Positions 26,901 to 39,085 are shown, numbered from the stretch's first letter. The stretch: DNA of 64,000 nucleotides from Phallusia mammillata (GCA_003260075.1 QLIY01000177.1:142074-206073); one strand, 5' to 3'. Notes: generated by a model not told the origin, from the sequence alone. Made by a program: numbers and translations.

Positions 26901-29900
26901 GATCACTATGTTACGTCGCTCGGTCCCTAGTGTTTGATTAGAAGGTGATTGCCAGACGGGCGGCGTTCAAGGGTGAGGCATTTAAACCGACCTCCAAACA
27001 TACGTTGTTGATTACAAAAGGGCTTGACAAAGACGTGAAATTTAATAACCAATATGAGTTTCGTTTGGTCTATACCGGTTGAGTAAAATGCAACAAATAC
27101 AGCGGCTAATCCATTAACCTGTTGTAGTACAAAAACGCAATCATGCAGTTTGAACTTAAATGCGCTCAGAGTGACTTGAAAATAATTGATTCATCAACAC
27201 ATAACCGTTTGTTCTAACTTAAAGGTTGCACAAAGGGAAAACCTTTAAATGAGGTGAACAAAAAGAAACTGACACACAACCCTAACCAACAAATTATTGT
27301 TTCCCTCACGCCAGAGCGGGTTTAGAATTCAAGTGAACAAAAGCGGACACACGCTGTTGTCGGTAGCAACCACATTTTCAAGCTGACAGAGCACAATGAC
27401 TTACCGAAACAACGCTAAAGAAACGGAATCGCCACCGCCGTAACCGTAAGTGGAATACTTTGATAACTAAACAACCGTGAAGAATCCAAACGAATAAATA
27501 TCTGAATGGCTGAATGCTTCAACCTTGCGTGGCATTTTGAAACTTCCCAGTGTTAAATATAACAAATATAACTCCAGTGTATAATTAAAGAGTTTTTGAC
27601 CATACCTTGCTCTGGAGTTTCTGAACAAGTTGAGCTTGGCGCTGTTGTCCTTCTTGGTATGCTTGTAGTTTTCTTTTGTAAGAAGCTTGTTCTTCATCCA
27701 ATTTCTGGCGAAGTCGAGCGTTCTACAAATATATACAACGTAAGCAAACTTTGGATATCTAGAATTATTGCAGTTTTTTTCAACAACTACCTCATTTCGA
27801 TCACGAAGCGCGTCGTATGCCATTTTCATGAAACAGAAAATAAAAACAAACTCTAAGGATATGTTGCTTGTCCAAAAGGCCAGTTTGGCTGATTTCTCGC
27901 TAGTCCACCACCCAAATTGTTCTTGGTAGGTAATGTGTTACGTGACAAAAATCGGATTTTCTGGGCCAGCCGTTTAAGCGGCACAAACCGATCGACCGCA
28001 CCATATTGTCAATGTGTAAACATGCGTAATTTAAATGTTAGCTTTACACTGCAGGCAATATTCACCTCCATTTGCAGAGTCTTATTCTCCATTACTCCTT
28101 TGTCCCGTTCACCCTTTTCTAATTTCAAGGCTTGCTCCAGCTGGTAACAAATCAAAAAACGTTGTGGTTAGTTTAAGGCCATATGTTCCCAAATCACAGC
28201 AAATCAAGCGCATGTGGTTAAAATATGTGTATTAAATTTTGATTCATAGTGAAAAAGAAGTGTGTCATTTGTCTCAATTAAAACTTACACGGTCGACCCT
28301 TGAGCGCACAGACTCAGGAGGACTTTCTTCTTCTTCGGTGCTAGTGTTTGACGACATTACGACACCACTAATATCCTTGCTAACCTACCGTTTATACCAC
28401 AACCTTAAATCAGTAGATAAAACAAAACATTTCAGTATCTCCGATTTTTCTGGTTGCCATGTTTTGACCAAAATATAGAAAGGAAATTGACATAAAGTTT
28501 GCCACTAGAAAAAAGTGTGTTAAATATTTTTTTAGGTTACATGCGTCAAATGCGGCTAAGAGAAAACGAATTCTCCTGTACTGTGGTTGCTATGGGCAAT
28601 CGCCGCTCGTCTTAACTCTAAACACTGGATCTAATGTTCTGTACGAAGTAAAATTACTCACTACAACTGACTGACATCTATCAACCTCTAAAGTCTAAAC
28701 TGTTCACCAAACTCGTGCACGCGATACTATGCAGTTGATTAATCGTTTGTGTATTATGTAATCAAGAGCAAATCGGCGTAATGGTTGTGCCCTGTCAAAC
28801 TGTCTAAACACACAGAGACCAACCGTGCTGACATTGATGAGCTTCCCACATGCCACTAACCGCAAGTGAGTGGCGTAACTGAAAGACAGTGAAATGCCTA
28901 ATCAGTAAAGGCTTTGTTACTCAATATCCGAAGTATTTCACTTGACGCGTGTTCACCAATACCTTGTAATCGAATCAATCGAAGCAAACACGCGTGACGA
29001 AAAAGGGCAACCTTACTCCCTCTCTTATGCTATAAGCCACCGACTCGTAAATCCCAGTCCATTATCTTTCTTTTATATTTCCAATAAATTAGCAGGTACC
29101 CAGCTTCATGGCACCTGCACGTACTTTATCCACATGCTACAATTTGTCCAATACTGTATACCAGACCTATTAGTAGGGCTTGGACCGAGTCCTCGCCTCT
29201 ACACTGTAGAAACCATAAAAATCTGTCAATGATTTATCAAAAGATTTCTAAAATTGTAAAGAACAATAGCACTGATATTTATAAAAAAAACAAAAAAACT
29301 ATTGAATCTCCAAATCAAATTTGTAACAAAGCTTTTTGGCTTGTTTGTGATTATGCCACACAAGTGCAACAGTGGGCAGGGTGAATGTGTAACTGGACAC
29401 CGGCAGGGACGCTATCTCGCAGACCACGGCGTGTTCTGATTGGATGAAATCCCTTTACCTCTATAGAGCCTACTTGACACTAAAGGACGGCGCTAGTGGC
29501 GCAACAAGGACGTTTGAAGAGCAAAGCGTTAGAACTATTTGAGTAACCAATACAATTTGCAAACCCGCCACGCACTCTACTATATCAATGTGATGTTTGT
29601 GGGGACGTTTATAAGTGGAAACACCACCACATTAGACTAAGCAAGGAAATAAACAATACGATAAATATTACTATTTTGATACAAACAACTTTAGTATTGC
29701 ATACAATGGAGTCTAAATTCTTAGCTGCAAATTATACACACGTTCTTGACCTGATCTATTAGCAGTAAATTGAAAATGAAATCTGACAAAACAAGACAAT
29801 GAGACGACACTTTTTACCCAATGTTCGGAATGATACAAAATTGTCGCCGAATGGCTTAGCTAGAACACTCAAGCTTTCGAAAGGTTTCTATTAGAGCACA

Positions 29901-32900
29901 CATAGCAAATTTAGGGTATGACTGGCACCTAGTGGATAATATTACATTGTTACACGAAACACAAGCTGTCTAGAAGAACAGTCAATTTCTCAGTTATGGA
30001 GAAAAAACATCTGAATCAACAGCGTTGTTGATGCAAACCATTACACAATTTTGACTATGTGAGTACGACTGTGACAATAAAACATATAAAACGAGACAAT
30101 TTTAACAAATTCTTACTCTTTCACTGACGGCGTTATATTTGATCGCTATTTCATCTCTGTCCGCTCGGGATTGAGCCAGCAGATCTTCTACTCTGCTTAA
30201 CTCCGACTGCAACATCCGATTTTCTTCCTACAACAATCAATTATATGTAAGCCAACATATGAAAACGCATGTCAACAATTTAATTGACATGATCAAATAC
30301 AGACATTATGAACTCGAACATGGATTAGTTTACTTGTAGTGCTGGAGAGTGTTCCAGTATTACCTGCATTGATTTTGCCATTGTTTCTTCTTGGTCGCTG
30401 TGCCTACTTCTGTCTGGTTCTCGGAGATTTTCGGTTATGATCTCCCTCACTCTTGCTCCAATCGACCTCGCCCCTGAACCTTCGCGTTCGTTGCGGAGCA
30501 CAGTATCTTCCACGTTCTGCAAACATATAACAGCATGACAATATATGATGTTAGAAAAAAACTGATGGTCAAATTTTGCATCTCTCTACAAAAATCTGTA
30601 GTTCCGCCGATTGAAAAAAAAAACTTATTCGCCGAAATAAGAAACCTAAGTTTGCCCAGTGACGAGCAAAGTTATTTGTGTTGGTTGTGACGTTTTTTTA
30701 ACAGAGTATTATCTAATTACGAAATATTGATCGTGTCAGCAAACAAGCCATGATTTAATTAAGAAGAAAAACAAACTTACACCACTAAATAGCAACAAAG
30801 AGCATCGACATTTAAATTGCTGTGTTGTAATGTCGTGTGTGGTTAAAAATATTTCGCCTCAGTCTGGTAAGTTAACAAATATTGTGTACGTTGTTGCACC
30901 AAAACGATGTTCGTAATGAAACTTAGTGAATAGTACTTGTTACGTCGTTTTTACCAACCGGTGTGAATTTAAATTTGCCAAGTAAACGTAACAATTGTCC
31001 TGTGACGCAACAGCCGTTAGGACAATTAGTGTTCCATTGGATTACGTAAATTGCCTGCTTTCTGTGGATGTCGGTGTTGCATACATAGTTTATATCTTAC
31101 CTCGTGATACGTGCGAGTTTGCTGTCGACAGGTGTGATATGTATCTACGCGCTCAGGCAAGGACTTTAATTTAAACAAGGTTGTTTTCATTAGCAGTTAG
31201 TAAGTAAGTTATAAATAGCTGGTTTGACTGACAATTGGAGCTGCCCATTTGCGTTGTGCTGGTAAGTTTGACTTCAAAATCTTGTGTTTTTATCTTTTGT
31301 TGTTTTGCAGAAAAACCAAGATTGACCGGAACATTAAAATGGCTAGTTTTTTAATTGGTGCCCGCGCTTTTTTTTCCTTGGCCTCCTTGAGTGACGCTTT
31401 GCGTAAACAAGGGCACGCAAAAGAACGCGTTATTGTACCGAAAGAGACGAATACGTGAAATGGTTGAGATCAAAACACAAAGATTTTGTCCGGCAAGTGT
31501 GTGGTTTAAGGTTGTTTGTTTGTTCGTTTATCCCTTAAGCAGGATATAAGCCATTTACTATCACATACAACAAGGCTTAAACAGAATAAAGGCTGAGACC
31601 CAAATATTAGGGTTTTTCGGCCAGAAGAGAAGTTATCATGCAATCACTCGCGTTTTTTACGATCCCAACGCTAAACAGAAGTGTTCAAACAATGTCTCGA
31701 TTGACTGCACGCAGCTGGTTCGAAAACCCGTTCAACGCCTGTCAGGATTGTTTTTTTTGTTCATTTTATGACTGGAAAATACTTAATATATCATTACATT
31801 TTATTATAATGTGGCCAAAGATCAAAAACTACATTTTTTATTGGTTTTTGAAAAGTTTGTTTAAAACTTCAACCTAAACCAACCACTTTAAATGTGCAGG
31901 TGGTAAAACCCTTGCCATCGTGACAGACATCAAGTACACACTTTTACACATGCAGTTTGTTGTTGGTAGGTAATAATTAACTTCCCGCCAAAACCTAACA
32001 TTGAAGTCGGTTACCCACGTGACCAAATACAACATTCCGACTTTAACGACTCGCTACACACTACGAGTCTTCTTGGGCGCCGGTGATTCCATGGGAATGG
32101 AGGTTTTAGGCCTCATCGTTTGCAGGTCAACAAGCTAAGTTTGCATTGCGGTCGTGTCTTTACACGCTGGGAGCTTCACAACGCGATGTCTGTTTTCGGC
32201 CGTTAGAGAACAAACAATCTCCAATAGTGACCATAGTGACCAAATAGCCGGTCATATTTGATTTGTCGCCGCGAAAACTCGGTTACACCAATGTACCGAT
32301 ATCAACTTGATTAAATATCTGTTCACATAAATCTACTGTTCAGTTACAAATACGTATGAGTATCACCCGGGAAACGATATTTTGCAACAAAACGGTTGTT
32401 GCCCAAAAACAATACCTAGTAGCAGTACTGCAAGACAAAAATGTTTGATGAAAATATCAGAGGGTTTGATTAGTGTCATGTGGCCATTTTTTTTAAACTT
32501 GCAAAGGTGGAAGTCGACTGCGCGTACTTTGTTAAAACATTTTTATACGCTACGAAACTGTATGGTGCAGCTTGAAGCAAAGGCGTCTTTAGCAACAGCG
32601 TAATTCGCAAATGTATTAAATCGCCGGCGAAAAAACGCTACACCATCTTCTACTGTGTACAGTAAAAGTTCGGGAGTAACGCGAGACGGGCAAGAACGTA
32701 CTCGCTCGTTGTTTGTTCAGTCGGAGCAACGGGCGACGACCATCAACGGTTGTTCCGATTTGAAATTTTCAAACTAAAACAAACGCTGCGACCCGGAGAG
32801 AAAGAGAGGTCCTCGCGGCTAGCCACAGTAGCAGGCCGTTGTTACACAACTTTGAACCGATATCTACCATGTTCAGCCAAAACACTTTAAGCCAATTAGT

Positions 32901-33560
32901 TGTGGTTCGGTTTTGTTATGACATTTTGTTAATATTTCTATCGATACACGTAGAAATTCTCACGCCAAGTTTCCAGACGGTAAAAGTACATTAGTGAAAT
33001 TTAATCCCAGCCCCAAACTGTGTTCGTAAAAACAGTTACATTGTTCTGCGTGTTGCACAACAAAACCGAACATACATTGTTCACTGCTGGGGGCGGAACT
33101 AAGGGGATTTAGTTAACACGATGTAACGTCATAATTTTCTAACTAACCTATAGGATTTTGCTAATAACGAATATATGTTTCAAGGACATTTGTGATAAAA
33201 TTGGTTCGTGGTTGCTAGACATAATGTTTTAAATCCGATCCAGAGGGGCGTCTACTTAGGAATATTTAAGTACCATCGAGTTTATTGTAATGCAGCATGG
33301 TTGTCTTTATTAGCGGTACCATGTTTGAACTACGTTATCAAAAGCAAATTTTGGTCAGGGCTTTATTGCCGTCCCATAAGTAACCAAATTTGGGCCGTGC
33401 GTTTAGCCACATTTGAAATTATGTGTAAACTTGGCCCATTTTGATTATGTAAGTTGTACTTTAACAATGTTAGCATACTTACTTGTATGACTTGCTCGAG
33501 AGGAACTTCGTTAGATCGGTCAGTTGAACTTCTTCCGTTTCTTGAATATCTGCGACTCAT
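14879..33560 (-). CDS. CROCC: rootletin (ciliary rootlet coiled-coil protein), complete, 41 exons
   Basis: Rootletin forms the ciliary rootlet filament and the linker between centrioles. Exons, N to C: 33560-33483, 30516-30364, 30227-30117, 28140-28066, 27722-27606, 26388-26305, 26166-26039, 25313-25148, 24830-24693, 24515-24381, 24208-24050, 23947-23733, 22473-22320, 22261-22062, 21990-21808, 21738-21594, 21539-21393, 21319-21089, 21025-20832, 20764-20637, 20573-20404, 20340-20206, 19207-19028, 18959-18816, 18741-18658, 18585-18424, 18356-18204, 18137-17970, 17896-17659, 17593-17461, 17393-17253, 17179-17044, 16979-16734, 16656-16477, 16404-16264, 16195-16076, 16001-15852, 15788-15588, 15494-15372, 15256-15068, 14992-14879. 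All phases agree, giving about 2,064 residues before the poly-C run (human protein about 2,017). Hallmarks are LQSELSRVEDLLAQSRADRD, KLQAYQEGQQRQAQLVQKLQ, FGDEHSRLLALWR, the Ser/Pro/Arg hinge RSPSPGRRSPRRGRSPG, VERSRLEARRELQELRRQ and TERTLEARERAHRQRVKGLE. Heptad coiled coil fills most of the rest. The last exon reads VSTLKDQLSQEIRRRQPYS and then enters the C run, so the true stop is uncertain. Confidence 0.97.
14899..14936. repeat. poly-C run (38) inside the last rootletin exon
   Basis: The run starts in the codon after ..QPYS and would encode about twelve glycines, then a short out-of-family tail to a TAA at 14879-14881. Human rootletin ends about ten residues after the equivalent position, without a glycine tract. 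The run is therefore more likely an assembly artefact than coding sequence. Confidence 0.75.
19273..19530. mobile_element. hAT-type MITE (ACCGAA family, copy 1) in a rootletin intron
   Basis: The ends TAGTGATGCACCGAA and TTCGGTGCATCACCA form near-perfect terminal inverted repeats. The flank CTTTTAACTA is repeated on both sides (19273-19282 and 19521-19530), consistent with an 8-base target duplication extended by chance. The interior is made of TTCGG/CCGAA repeats with no open frame. It lies in the 998-base intron 19208-20205, which otherwise holds nothing recognisable. Confidence 0.8.
22702..23015 (-). CDS. CROCC: candidate alternative first exon of rootletin (isoform E)
   Basis: An ATG-started 105-residue frame, MHSTPKVGKVRDLIRQYQAA onward, ends at CG|GTACAA. 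It joins in phase with the RSYSPLRSPSPG exon at 22473, replacing the end of the upstream exon (..GIGSSP-AG|). The sequence is Ser-rich and not coiled coil (SSDDSGFLSPGLQGSFVEDS). The phase match and the Ser/Arg run into the hinge support a short isoform that lacks the N-terminal third. No transcript evidence was available. Confidence 0.6.
23567..23674. repeat. 47-base duplication around a C11 run, in a rootletin intron
   Basis: GGCTTTTCCACTCCATTAAA and the bases following it occur at 23567-23613 and 23628-23674, separated by TAA and C residues. It is the same artefact pattern as elsewhere in the window. Neighbouring exons are not interrupted. Confidence 0.85.
26469..26507 (-). CDS. CROCC: candidate alternative first exon of rootletin (isoform D)
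   Basis: The frame MSDKKELEGLKAQ ends in GCGCAG|GTATAC and joins in phase 0 to VLQYKKKCGELEEE at 26388. Its final residues mimic LVQKLQSK, which precedes the same junction in the long form. No acceptor is seen directly upstream of the ATG, so it reads as a first exon. Confidence 0.5.
27791..27829 (-). CDS. CROCC: candidate alternative first exon of rootletin (isoform C)
   Basis: The frame MKMAYDALRDRNE ends with GAG|GTAGTT and joins in phase 0 to NARLRQKLDEEQASYKRKLQ at 27722. The long form reaches that exon from 28140-28066 instead. There is no clear acceptor before the ATG. It could equally be a cassette whose acceptor I cannot see. Confidence 0.45.
28289..28357 (-). CDS. CROCC: candidate alternative first exon of rootletin (isoform B)
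   Basis: Twenty-three codons, starting MSSNTSTEEEESPPESVRSR and ending VDR, close with a strong donor, CGT|GTAAGT. They join in phase 0 to LEQALKLEKGERDKG at 28140. The acidic, Ser/Pro-rich N-terminus has no coiled coil. Confidence 0.55.
31210..31590 (+). CDS. candidate micro-gene nested in rootletin intron 1 (39-aa ORF)
   Basis: A TATAAATA (31210-31217) is followed about 45 bases later by a strong donor CTG|GTAAGT (intron from 31262). A pyrimidine-rich acceptor TTGTTGTTTTGCAG ends at 31310. The first ATG in the next exon opens a 39-codon frame at 31339-31458 (starts MASFLIGARAFFSLASLSDA, ends with a basic then polar tail), and an AATAAA follows at 31585-31590. The order of promoter, splice pair, first-ATG frame and poly-A signal is what a small gene would show. 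The peptide has an amphipathic, mitochondrial-targeting-like start. No family is recognised, and each element alone could be chance. Confidence 0.3.
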
Positions 33561-36500
33561 GTAGATAAATATCCAACAGTTGACTCTGGTTGCTACTTAC
33601 AAACACAACCTACAAGTGCCAAACATCGTACATGAATACATACGATTACATTGTGTAGGCTAATAAGTTCACTTTTTTACGCCTACATCAAAATCTTGAA
33701 GACAAATGCTTTTTCTGTACCAAGCTACTTACAAACTAATTTTACCTATACGTTTCGCTTCTCACAACGGAATCTCGCTATGTGAATGTGAGACGGCAGC
33801 GAACCAGTCACCTACAGTTTTGTCTAACAAGCCGCATAGGAATCACAGCGTGAAAAAGGCCGGCTGGTTATTACAGATGTTCGTTCCACACATTGGAATA
33901 CTCAAAACGCCGAATGAGAGCAGCGATGAATGGGTGAGTAAACGTCGAGTAGCGAGCGAGCGAGCACGCCGCAACCAAGAAACAAAGGCGAGCGGGGTAA
34001 GAGGAAGAAGTCACTTTTATTTACACGCCGCTATACAGAAACAGAAGTGACCCACGTTGCTCTGATGTTTACGGGGTCATGCGTGCTGGAACTCATTTGA
34101 AATTCCACAAGCGCCGCTCATTTTCATTTGTCCGCCACGTGAAAGTGTACTTATCCGTCCTACTTACAAGACTTCGGGATGTTTGCCACCAGACGCAATC
34201 GCTGACTCGAAAAGTGAAACATTGGAACTTAATGACCGAAATGAGGAACATGCCCGAACCAGCGCAGCTTTGATCAAACATGGTCGTTAACATCAGTTTG
34301 CAACTAGACTTATGCGATAACTCGGAAGTCGGAAGGCAACTGAAAAGGGCGGCAGGTTTAAACATAACCATATTTTGTGAAGTGAAACGAATCGTAACCA
34401 CAGCCATTGTTGTCCAAGAAACAGCCACAATCGGTTATGGGGCCACCGATACAATAGAGGTCTCGATAACCATTCATAAAGGCATGCACTTTGTTTCCTA
34501 AACTATTGTTACCTTTTACACATCATTCACTTACGACGAGCAAAAGTCACACAATCTGTCCTAACTCAAACATAGCTCAACGAGTCAACAATTGCAAAAA
34601 ACAGCAAAATTCTTAGGCAAGGAAGGCACTATCACCGCATCTTGTTGCTATTCGCCCACCAACCCCACGCCCAAGTTGGCAATGACAATCCCACTTACTG
34701 ATCGTAAAGGTACAGTTAACTTGTCCGTCCTCAAATCCAAACTGATTGTGCATTTTAAATATCTCCATCTATATCTATTTGATTATCTATTTCAGAAAGC
34801 TTACAACTGACAACCGAGTTGTCTGTAAGGTGCATTTCTGAGGAACAAATAGGCACAACCTGCGGTTCAACGAATATCTCGCTGACTCCTATTTCACGAC
34901 ACTCAAGTTCGCTTGTCGACTTGTGTATCCAGCATCAGTTAAATGTCTCGCAAGTGGAATAGTTTGGTCGTATACTGCTTTGGAATCCCAAACAATTATG
35001 ACCTCTTTGTTGTTTAAATTGAACGTTGTCAAGGCGACATAAATGCGAAGCCGCGCGCGATGCGGGGAGCAATAAAAAGGAGCTTATAGTGAGATAACTG
35101 GGCTCATTAAACAAACATGGAGCGCGTTCGCAAGCGATCTCGGGCGATTCATACCGCGCGGTCAGGCGGTTTACGAGCGTCTGTTTTTCAAACTAGGACG
35201 ATCGTCGATTCAACCCAATCATAAATTGAAAACACAAAGACTTCAAGCGCACACTCATTGAATTAGTGCTTTGTTAAAAGCCATGTTTTGTGTCAAATCC
35301 GCACAAATATGCGACGCCGATAAATGCCACAATGACTTTAAAAACATAGGAAAGCTTGCAACTCAATCTAGTTGATTGTATAATTAGGTGTTGGTACTAA
35401 TATAGACGCACTGTGACCTTCAGACACAACCTAAACGAAAGTATGTTTATTGCCTTGAGATTTTTTTCAGTCTTTTTATTGTAACTAATGTCAATTTGTA
35501 CATGAGTTAAATGAAAAAATATTCTTTTGGAAAAACGGTTTATGTACACGTGCGTTAAAACAAAAGCAAGTAAACAACATTGGGTCTGGTAGAATAAGTG
35601 ATTTTGCTTCGTTGCTTGCCAAATCTACTTAACTACAAGCATAGTTCGTATTTGATTCTAGCCACATTTTGCCAGATCGCAGAAAACTAGCAACAGGTGC
35701 ATTAATCAGCTCAAAAATATGTAATAATTGGACTCGTTTGCCAGTACTTTGAAATCCAAGCATCTCTGCGGGCCGCACAACCTTTACTGAAGGGCCACAT
35801 GCGGGCCGCAGTTTGCCCACCCCTGATGTAGATGTTTCATTGGCCAGACCCATAATTTTGTATGAAGAGCCGTGAATACTTTTAATTTCACCTCTATTGA
35901 TACAATAATGTTACAGGGAAATTGGCTGTCACAACAATGTAGAACAATCAGAAGTGAAGTAGCCTATATTATTTTGGACAATGCCTAATTTTGCCTTGCT
36001 AATTTTCTTGGGTTTCAGTTGCATACCGTTTCAGGCATGTTGGTTGTTGTGAAATACTTCAACGTCAATTTCCTAACAAACATTCAACTAACAAAACAAA
36101 AATCCAAGTAGCACGTTTATTAGTTTAAAAGTCGTATCGATACATATTAAACACAATCATCAGGGTTATTACAACACATGCTGTTCACTGGTCAAGCGGT
36201 AAATAAAGCACACTGCGTGGCATTAGAATAAAAAAGTACATTTTAAAGGGACATAGAAATATGCAACATACAATTTGACATACTTAGGCCTATACCATAT
36301 TTTCATAACAAAAAAGGAGGACAGATTCCCCACAACGAATATTAACAGTTACTTTTGTGCCCAAAGAAAATAAAGGCACAAGATTTTTGACAAATTATTA
36401 TAGTTCAATTTGGATGAATTTAACTTACTATAAATTGTGAATTTCAATTACCAATGACCACAACTCGCACTATTTTGGCCGGTTTTAAAGGCGCAATTGT

Positions 36501-36904
36501 TATTTAGCTTTAGTAAATACAGAAAATTCAAAAAGGAGGACATTTGAGTATTTTTTATTGTCCTTGGAGGACAACTTGCTTTTTGTTAAAAAGGAGGACA
36601 TGTCCTCCCAAAAAAGACGTATGGTAGGCCTAGACATACTTAATCTTCCAACTTAAATTAATGACTTTTAATTGGGACCTTTTTAATTTTATTTGGTGGA
36701 TAAGTAAAAAAAAAACAATGAAATTAAGTCAACTACGTAAAAAATTATGTTTGTAAAGTATTTTGAAAAAACACAATTTTGTGTCTTTTTCTTTTTGTTT
36801 AGTCGTGAACCGGGATCGTTACAAGCTTTCGCAAAATATGCTGTTAGTACGAAAAATGGGGCATTTATTGGCAGCTTTGTGAGTGGTTTTTGGTGACTTT
36901 TTTA
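33561..36904. other. intergenic between rootletin 5' end and the claudin-like gene
   Basis: This holds the rootletin promoter region just above 33560 and the claudin-like 3' UTR near 36.6-36.9 kb (AATAAA on the minus strand at 36688-36693 and 36554-36559). The frames at 33706-34050 and 34093-34428 show no recognisable protein. A hAT terminal fragment is listed separately. Confidence 0.5.
35755..35824. mobile_element. 3' terminal fragment of a hAT-type element
   Basis: GCGGGCCGC occurs twice within about 35 bases, and the segment ends CAGTTTGCCCACCCCTG at 35824. This is the complement of the common hAT terminus CAGGGGTGGGCAAACT. I could not find a matching 5' end or target duplication, so it is probably an old or truncated copy. 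Confidence 0.55.
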
Positions 36905-37867
36905 CTAGATGTTTAATTTCTTTTGTGTGTGGTAAATTTCCTTCTTGTCTTGTGAAATTAGAAATAGAACAGCAGCAGTTAAAATAAAACAGAAAGCAGC
37001 CCAGGCAATACCGTATCCCCAACCAAACCAGAAAAATGCGTAGAATGGAAGGATTTGAAGGAACATTATTGGAAACAGAATGACAGCGATCAACACTCCA
37101 ATAGCTGCAAAACAAAAGTAAAAAAATGCGCTGATTATTATAATCGCATCTATCAGATATAACCTAAACGGCTTACTTAAGGATTTGTTCTTACTAAGCA
37201 AACGACTTTCACGGCCTGTTAGCGTAAAAGGCGGACACGCGATAACAGCTGCAGAAAACATATGTTACTACAGTTTGTCATTAATCTTTTCAAGCAGCAT
37301 TGTCTACATTAATTTAGATTTATAAAACGATTTTACCTTAATTATTTATTTACGGCAATATAAACGAAATGAAAATACGATAGTTAACGAAATAAAAAAT
37401 GCGGTACCTGCCACTATAAGGATGATGGCCGCTATTCTGTAAAGCAATCTCCACTCGCGTTTGCAGTAAGCAACACATCCCAGGACAAAAGCAATTATGG
37501 TCAGAATAAAAGGAATAACAATCATAGCTTGAACCACGGAAACATACGCTGTAAAAACAGACAAATATTAAATTTATGCAACAATTAGATTGTAGTGGAA
37601 TACAAACAAACCTCCTCTCAATCCGGCATCACTACACGTCCAGTCAACTTCCGTATCTGAATCAACGGCGTCATCGAGTGGAGGAAATTTTTCGCATTGA
37701 GTCCATAGGCTCATGTAAAACTGAAAGTCCTTGGATTCGTCGCTGATCACCCAATCTCTCAATGCCATGGATAGAATAAACGCAATTATGCCACAGAGCA
37801 AATTTGCCAATCCGATCAGTTTTAACGGACGAAGCCATGATATTTCAATCACCACCTCCCTGGACAT
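36905..37867 (-). CDS. claudin-superfamily four-transmembrane protein
   Basis: Exons 37867-37612, 37408-37548 and 36905-37104, junctions in phase 1, 198 residues. TM1 is GLANLLCGIIAFILSMAL. The first extracellular loop keeps the claudin pattern W..(S)LW-x-x-C...C (RDW, MSLWTQC, WTC). TM2 is MIVIPFILTIIAFVLGCVAY, TM3 is created across the last junction (IAAIILIVAAIGVLIAVILF), and TM4 follows FGWGYGIAW. The C-terminus is short and basic (DKKEIYHTQKKLNI). Members seal or pattern cell contacts or act as membrane adaptors. This one lacks the full claudin GLW motif, so PMP22/EMP-type or LHFPL-type relatives are possible. Between exons 2 and 3 lie further splice signals in phase (see findings). Confidence 0.75.
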
Positions 37868-38118
37868 TTTTAATAGTTTTGCAACCTGCTAACAACAGCA
37901 TGTAAATTTTATACTTTTTTTCAAATTTAATGGCAAATCAAAACTGATTTACCGCGTTTTTATCACTTTCGTAAAGTTGTTTATCACCAATAGCTCAGCT
38001 ATACGCAACAAATAAGTCCAACAATAATAACGATAACAAGTTTACTGAAACTAAACGTTTTTAAGCCATATGTTTTTAAACGTTTTAAGCCATACATGTC
38101 GAACATAACAAAACCGTC

Positions 38119-39085
38119 GTATTACTGACAAAACTAACTGTTTTTATGAGATATTATCGCATCACGACACAAAATCAGCACAGAATGTATTAACAAAGAA
38201 GCCTTGCTTTCGAGTTAGTCACGATTGAGAACCGTACTGAACAGTGGACATCGATCAAATGACAGTTAGATACGTCTATCCTTCGCCACTAAATTACATT
38301 AGCACGTCATACTTATTTATAGGGCACAGTTGTTCTTTGCTGACGAAAGCAAATGTGTCGTTGGCTTTCAAAAGTTTCACCAGCTTAGTTTTTTTTTTCT
38401 TTTGCAACCTAATGTAAACTTTAGTTGGGTGTGCTCATCAGCAGGCCTTCTGCTTGTAGCCTTACTTTGTACCACTAGCTTATATTGTTACAAAAAAAAA
38501 CAGACAAACAAAAATAACTTGGATTACTTTAATCATCACCTTGTTAGTCCATTCACAAGCGTTGTAATAATCCTAGCCTAACTAACTGTGAATGTGCTAA
38601 ATAAAATAATAATACAACGGACTGGGCCCAGTTAAGCAGAGCCTAAAACACATTCAAACAAACGATACTAGCCTTGAAATAAGTATGATGTAAACTTATC
38701 CCTACAACACGAGTAGAAATCGTGTGCTTTGAATTAACTTGATTAAACACTTCAAGCACAAATATTGAGCAAGCTGTGTTGAACTTGATATAATAGCAGA
38801 CAAACACCGAAAACGCACATCGCATCCAAACACCACACGACCTTTAACTGAAACATGTGAAGCGATAAGCTCAGCAATCGTCGCGGTTGAGTTGCGCAGC
38901 CGCTTAGAATCAGGAGACGCCTGAAGCATTGTGACATCACCAACACACATTCTGATCACGCAGTGAGGCGCAGCAATGAGTAATCGTAAGCCAAGAAATG
39001 CACGCATGTTTTAATATGGTATTTAATATGACCAAAAAATGCCCTGTAATTACGCCTAATAGCACTGTCTAAACTTTGATGAAGT
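38119..39085. repeat. 967-base near-identical duplication, copy 1
   Basis: Identical to 40105-41071 at a constant offset of 1,986, with at least one substitution (GTCGCGG versus GTTGCGG). Copy 1 ends abruptly in C10 (39086-39095). The frames inside it are the same in both copies and show no recognisable protein. Confidence 0.92.

Noticed and set aside
35105-35215. tRNA-like segment with a TCGATTCAAC box
   Set aside because: The acceptor and anticodon arms do not pair convincingly.
37354-37407. Extended exon 2 as the main form of the claudin-like protein
   Set aside because: It would create five membrane spans. The direct join gives a clean 22-residue TM3 and the usual four-span plan; it is kept only as a possible variant.
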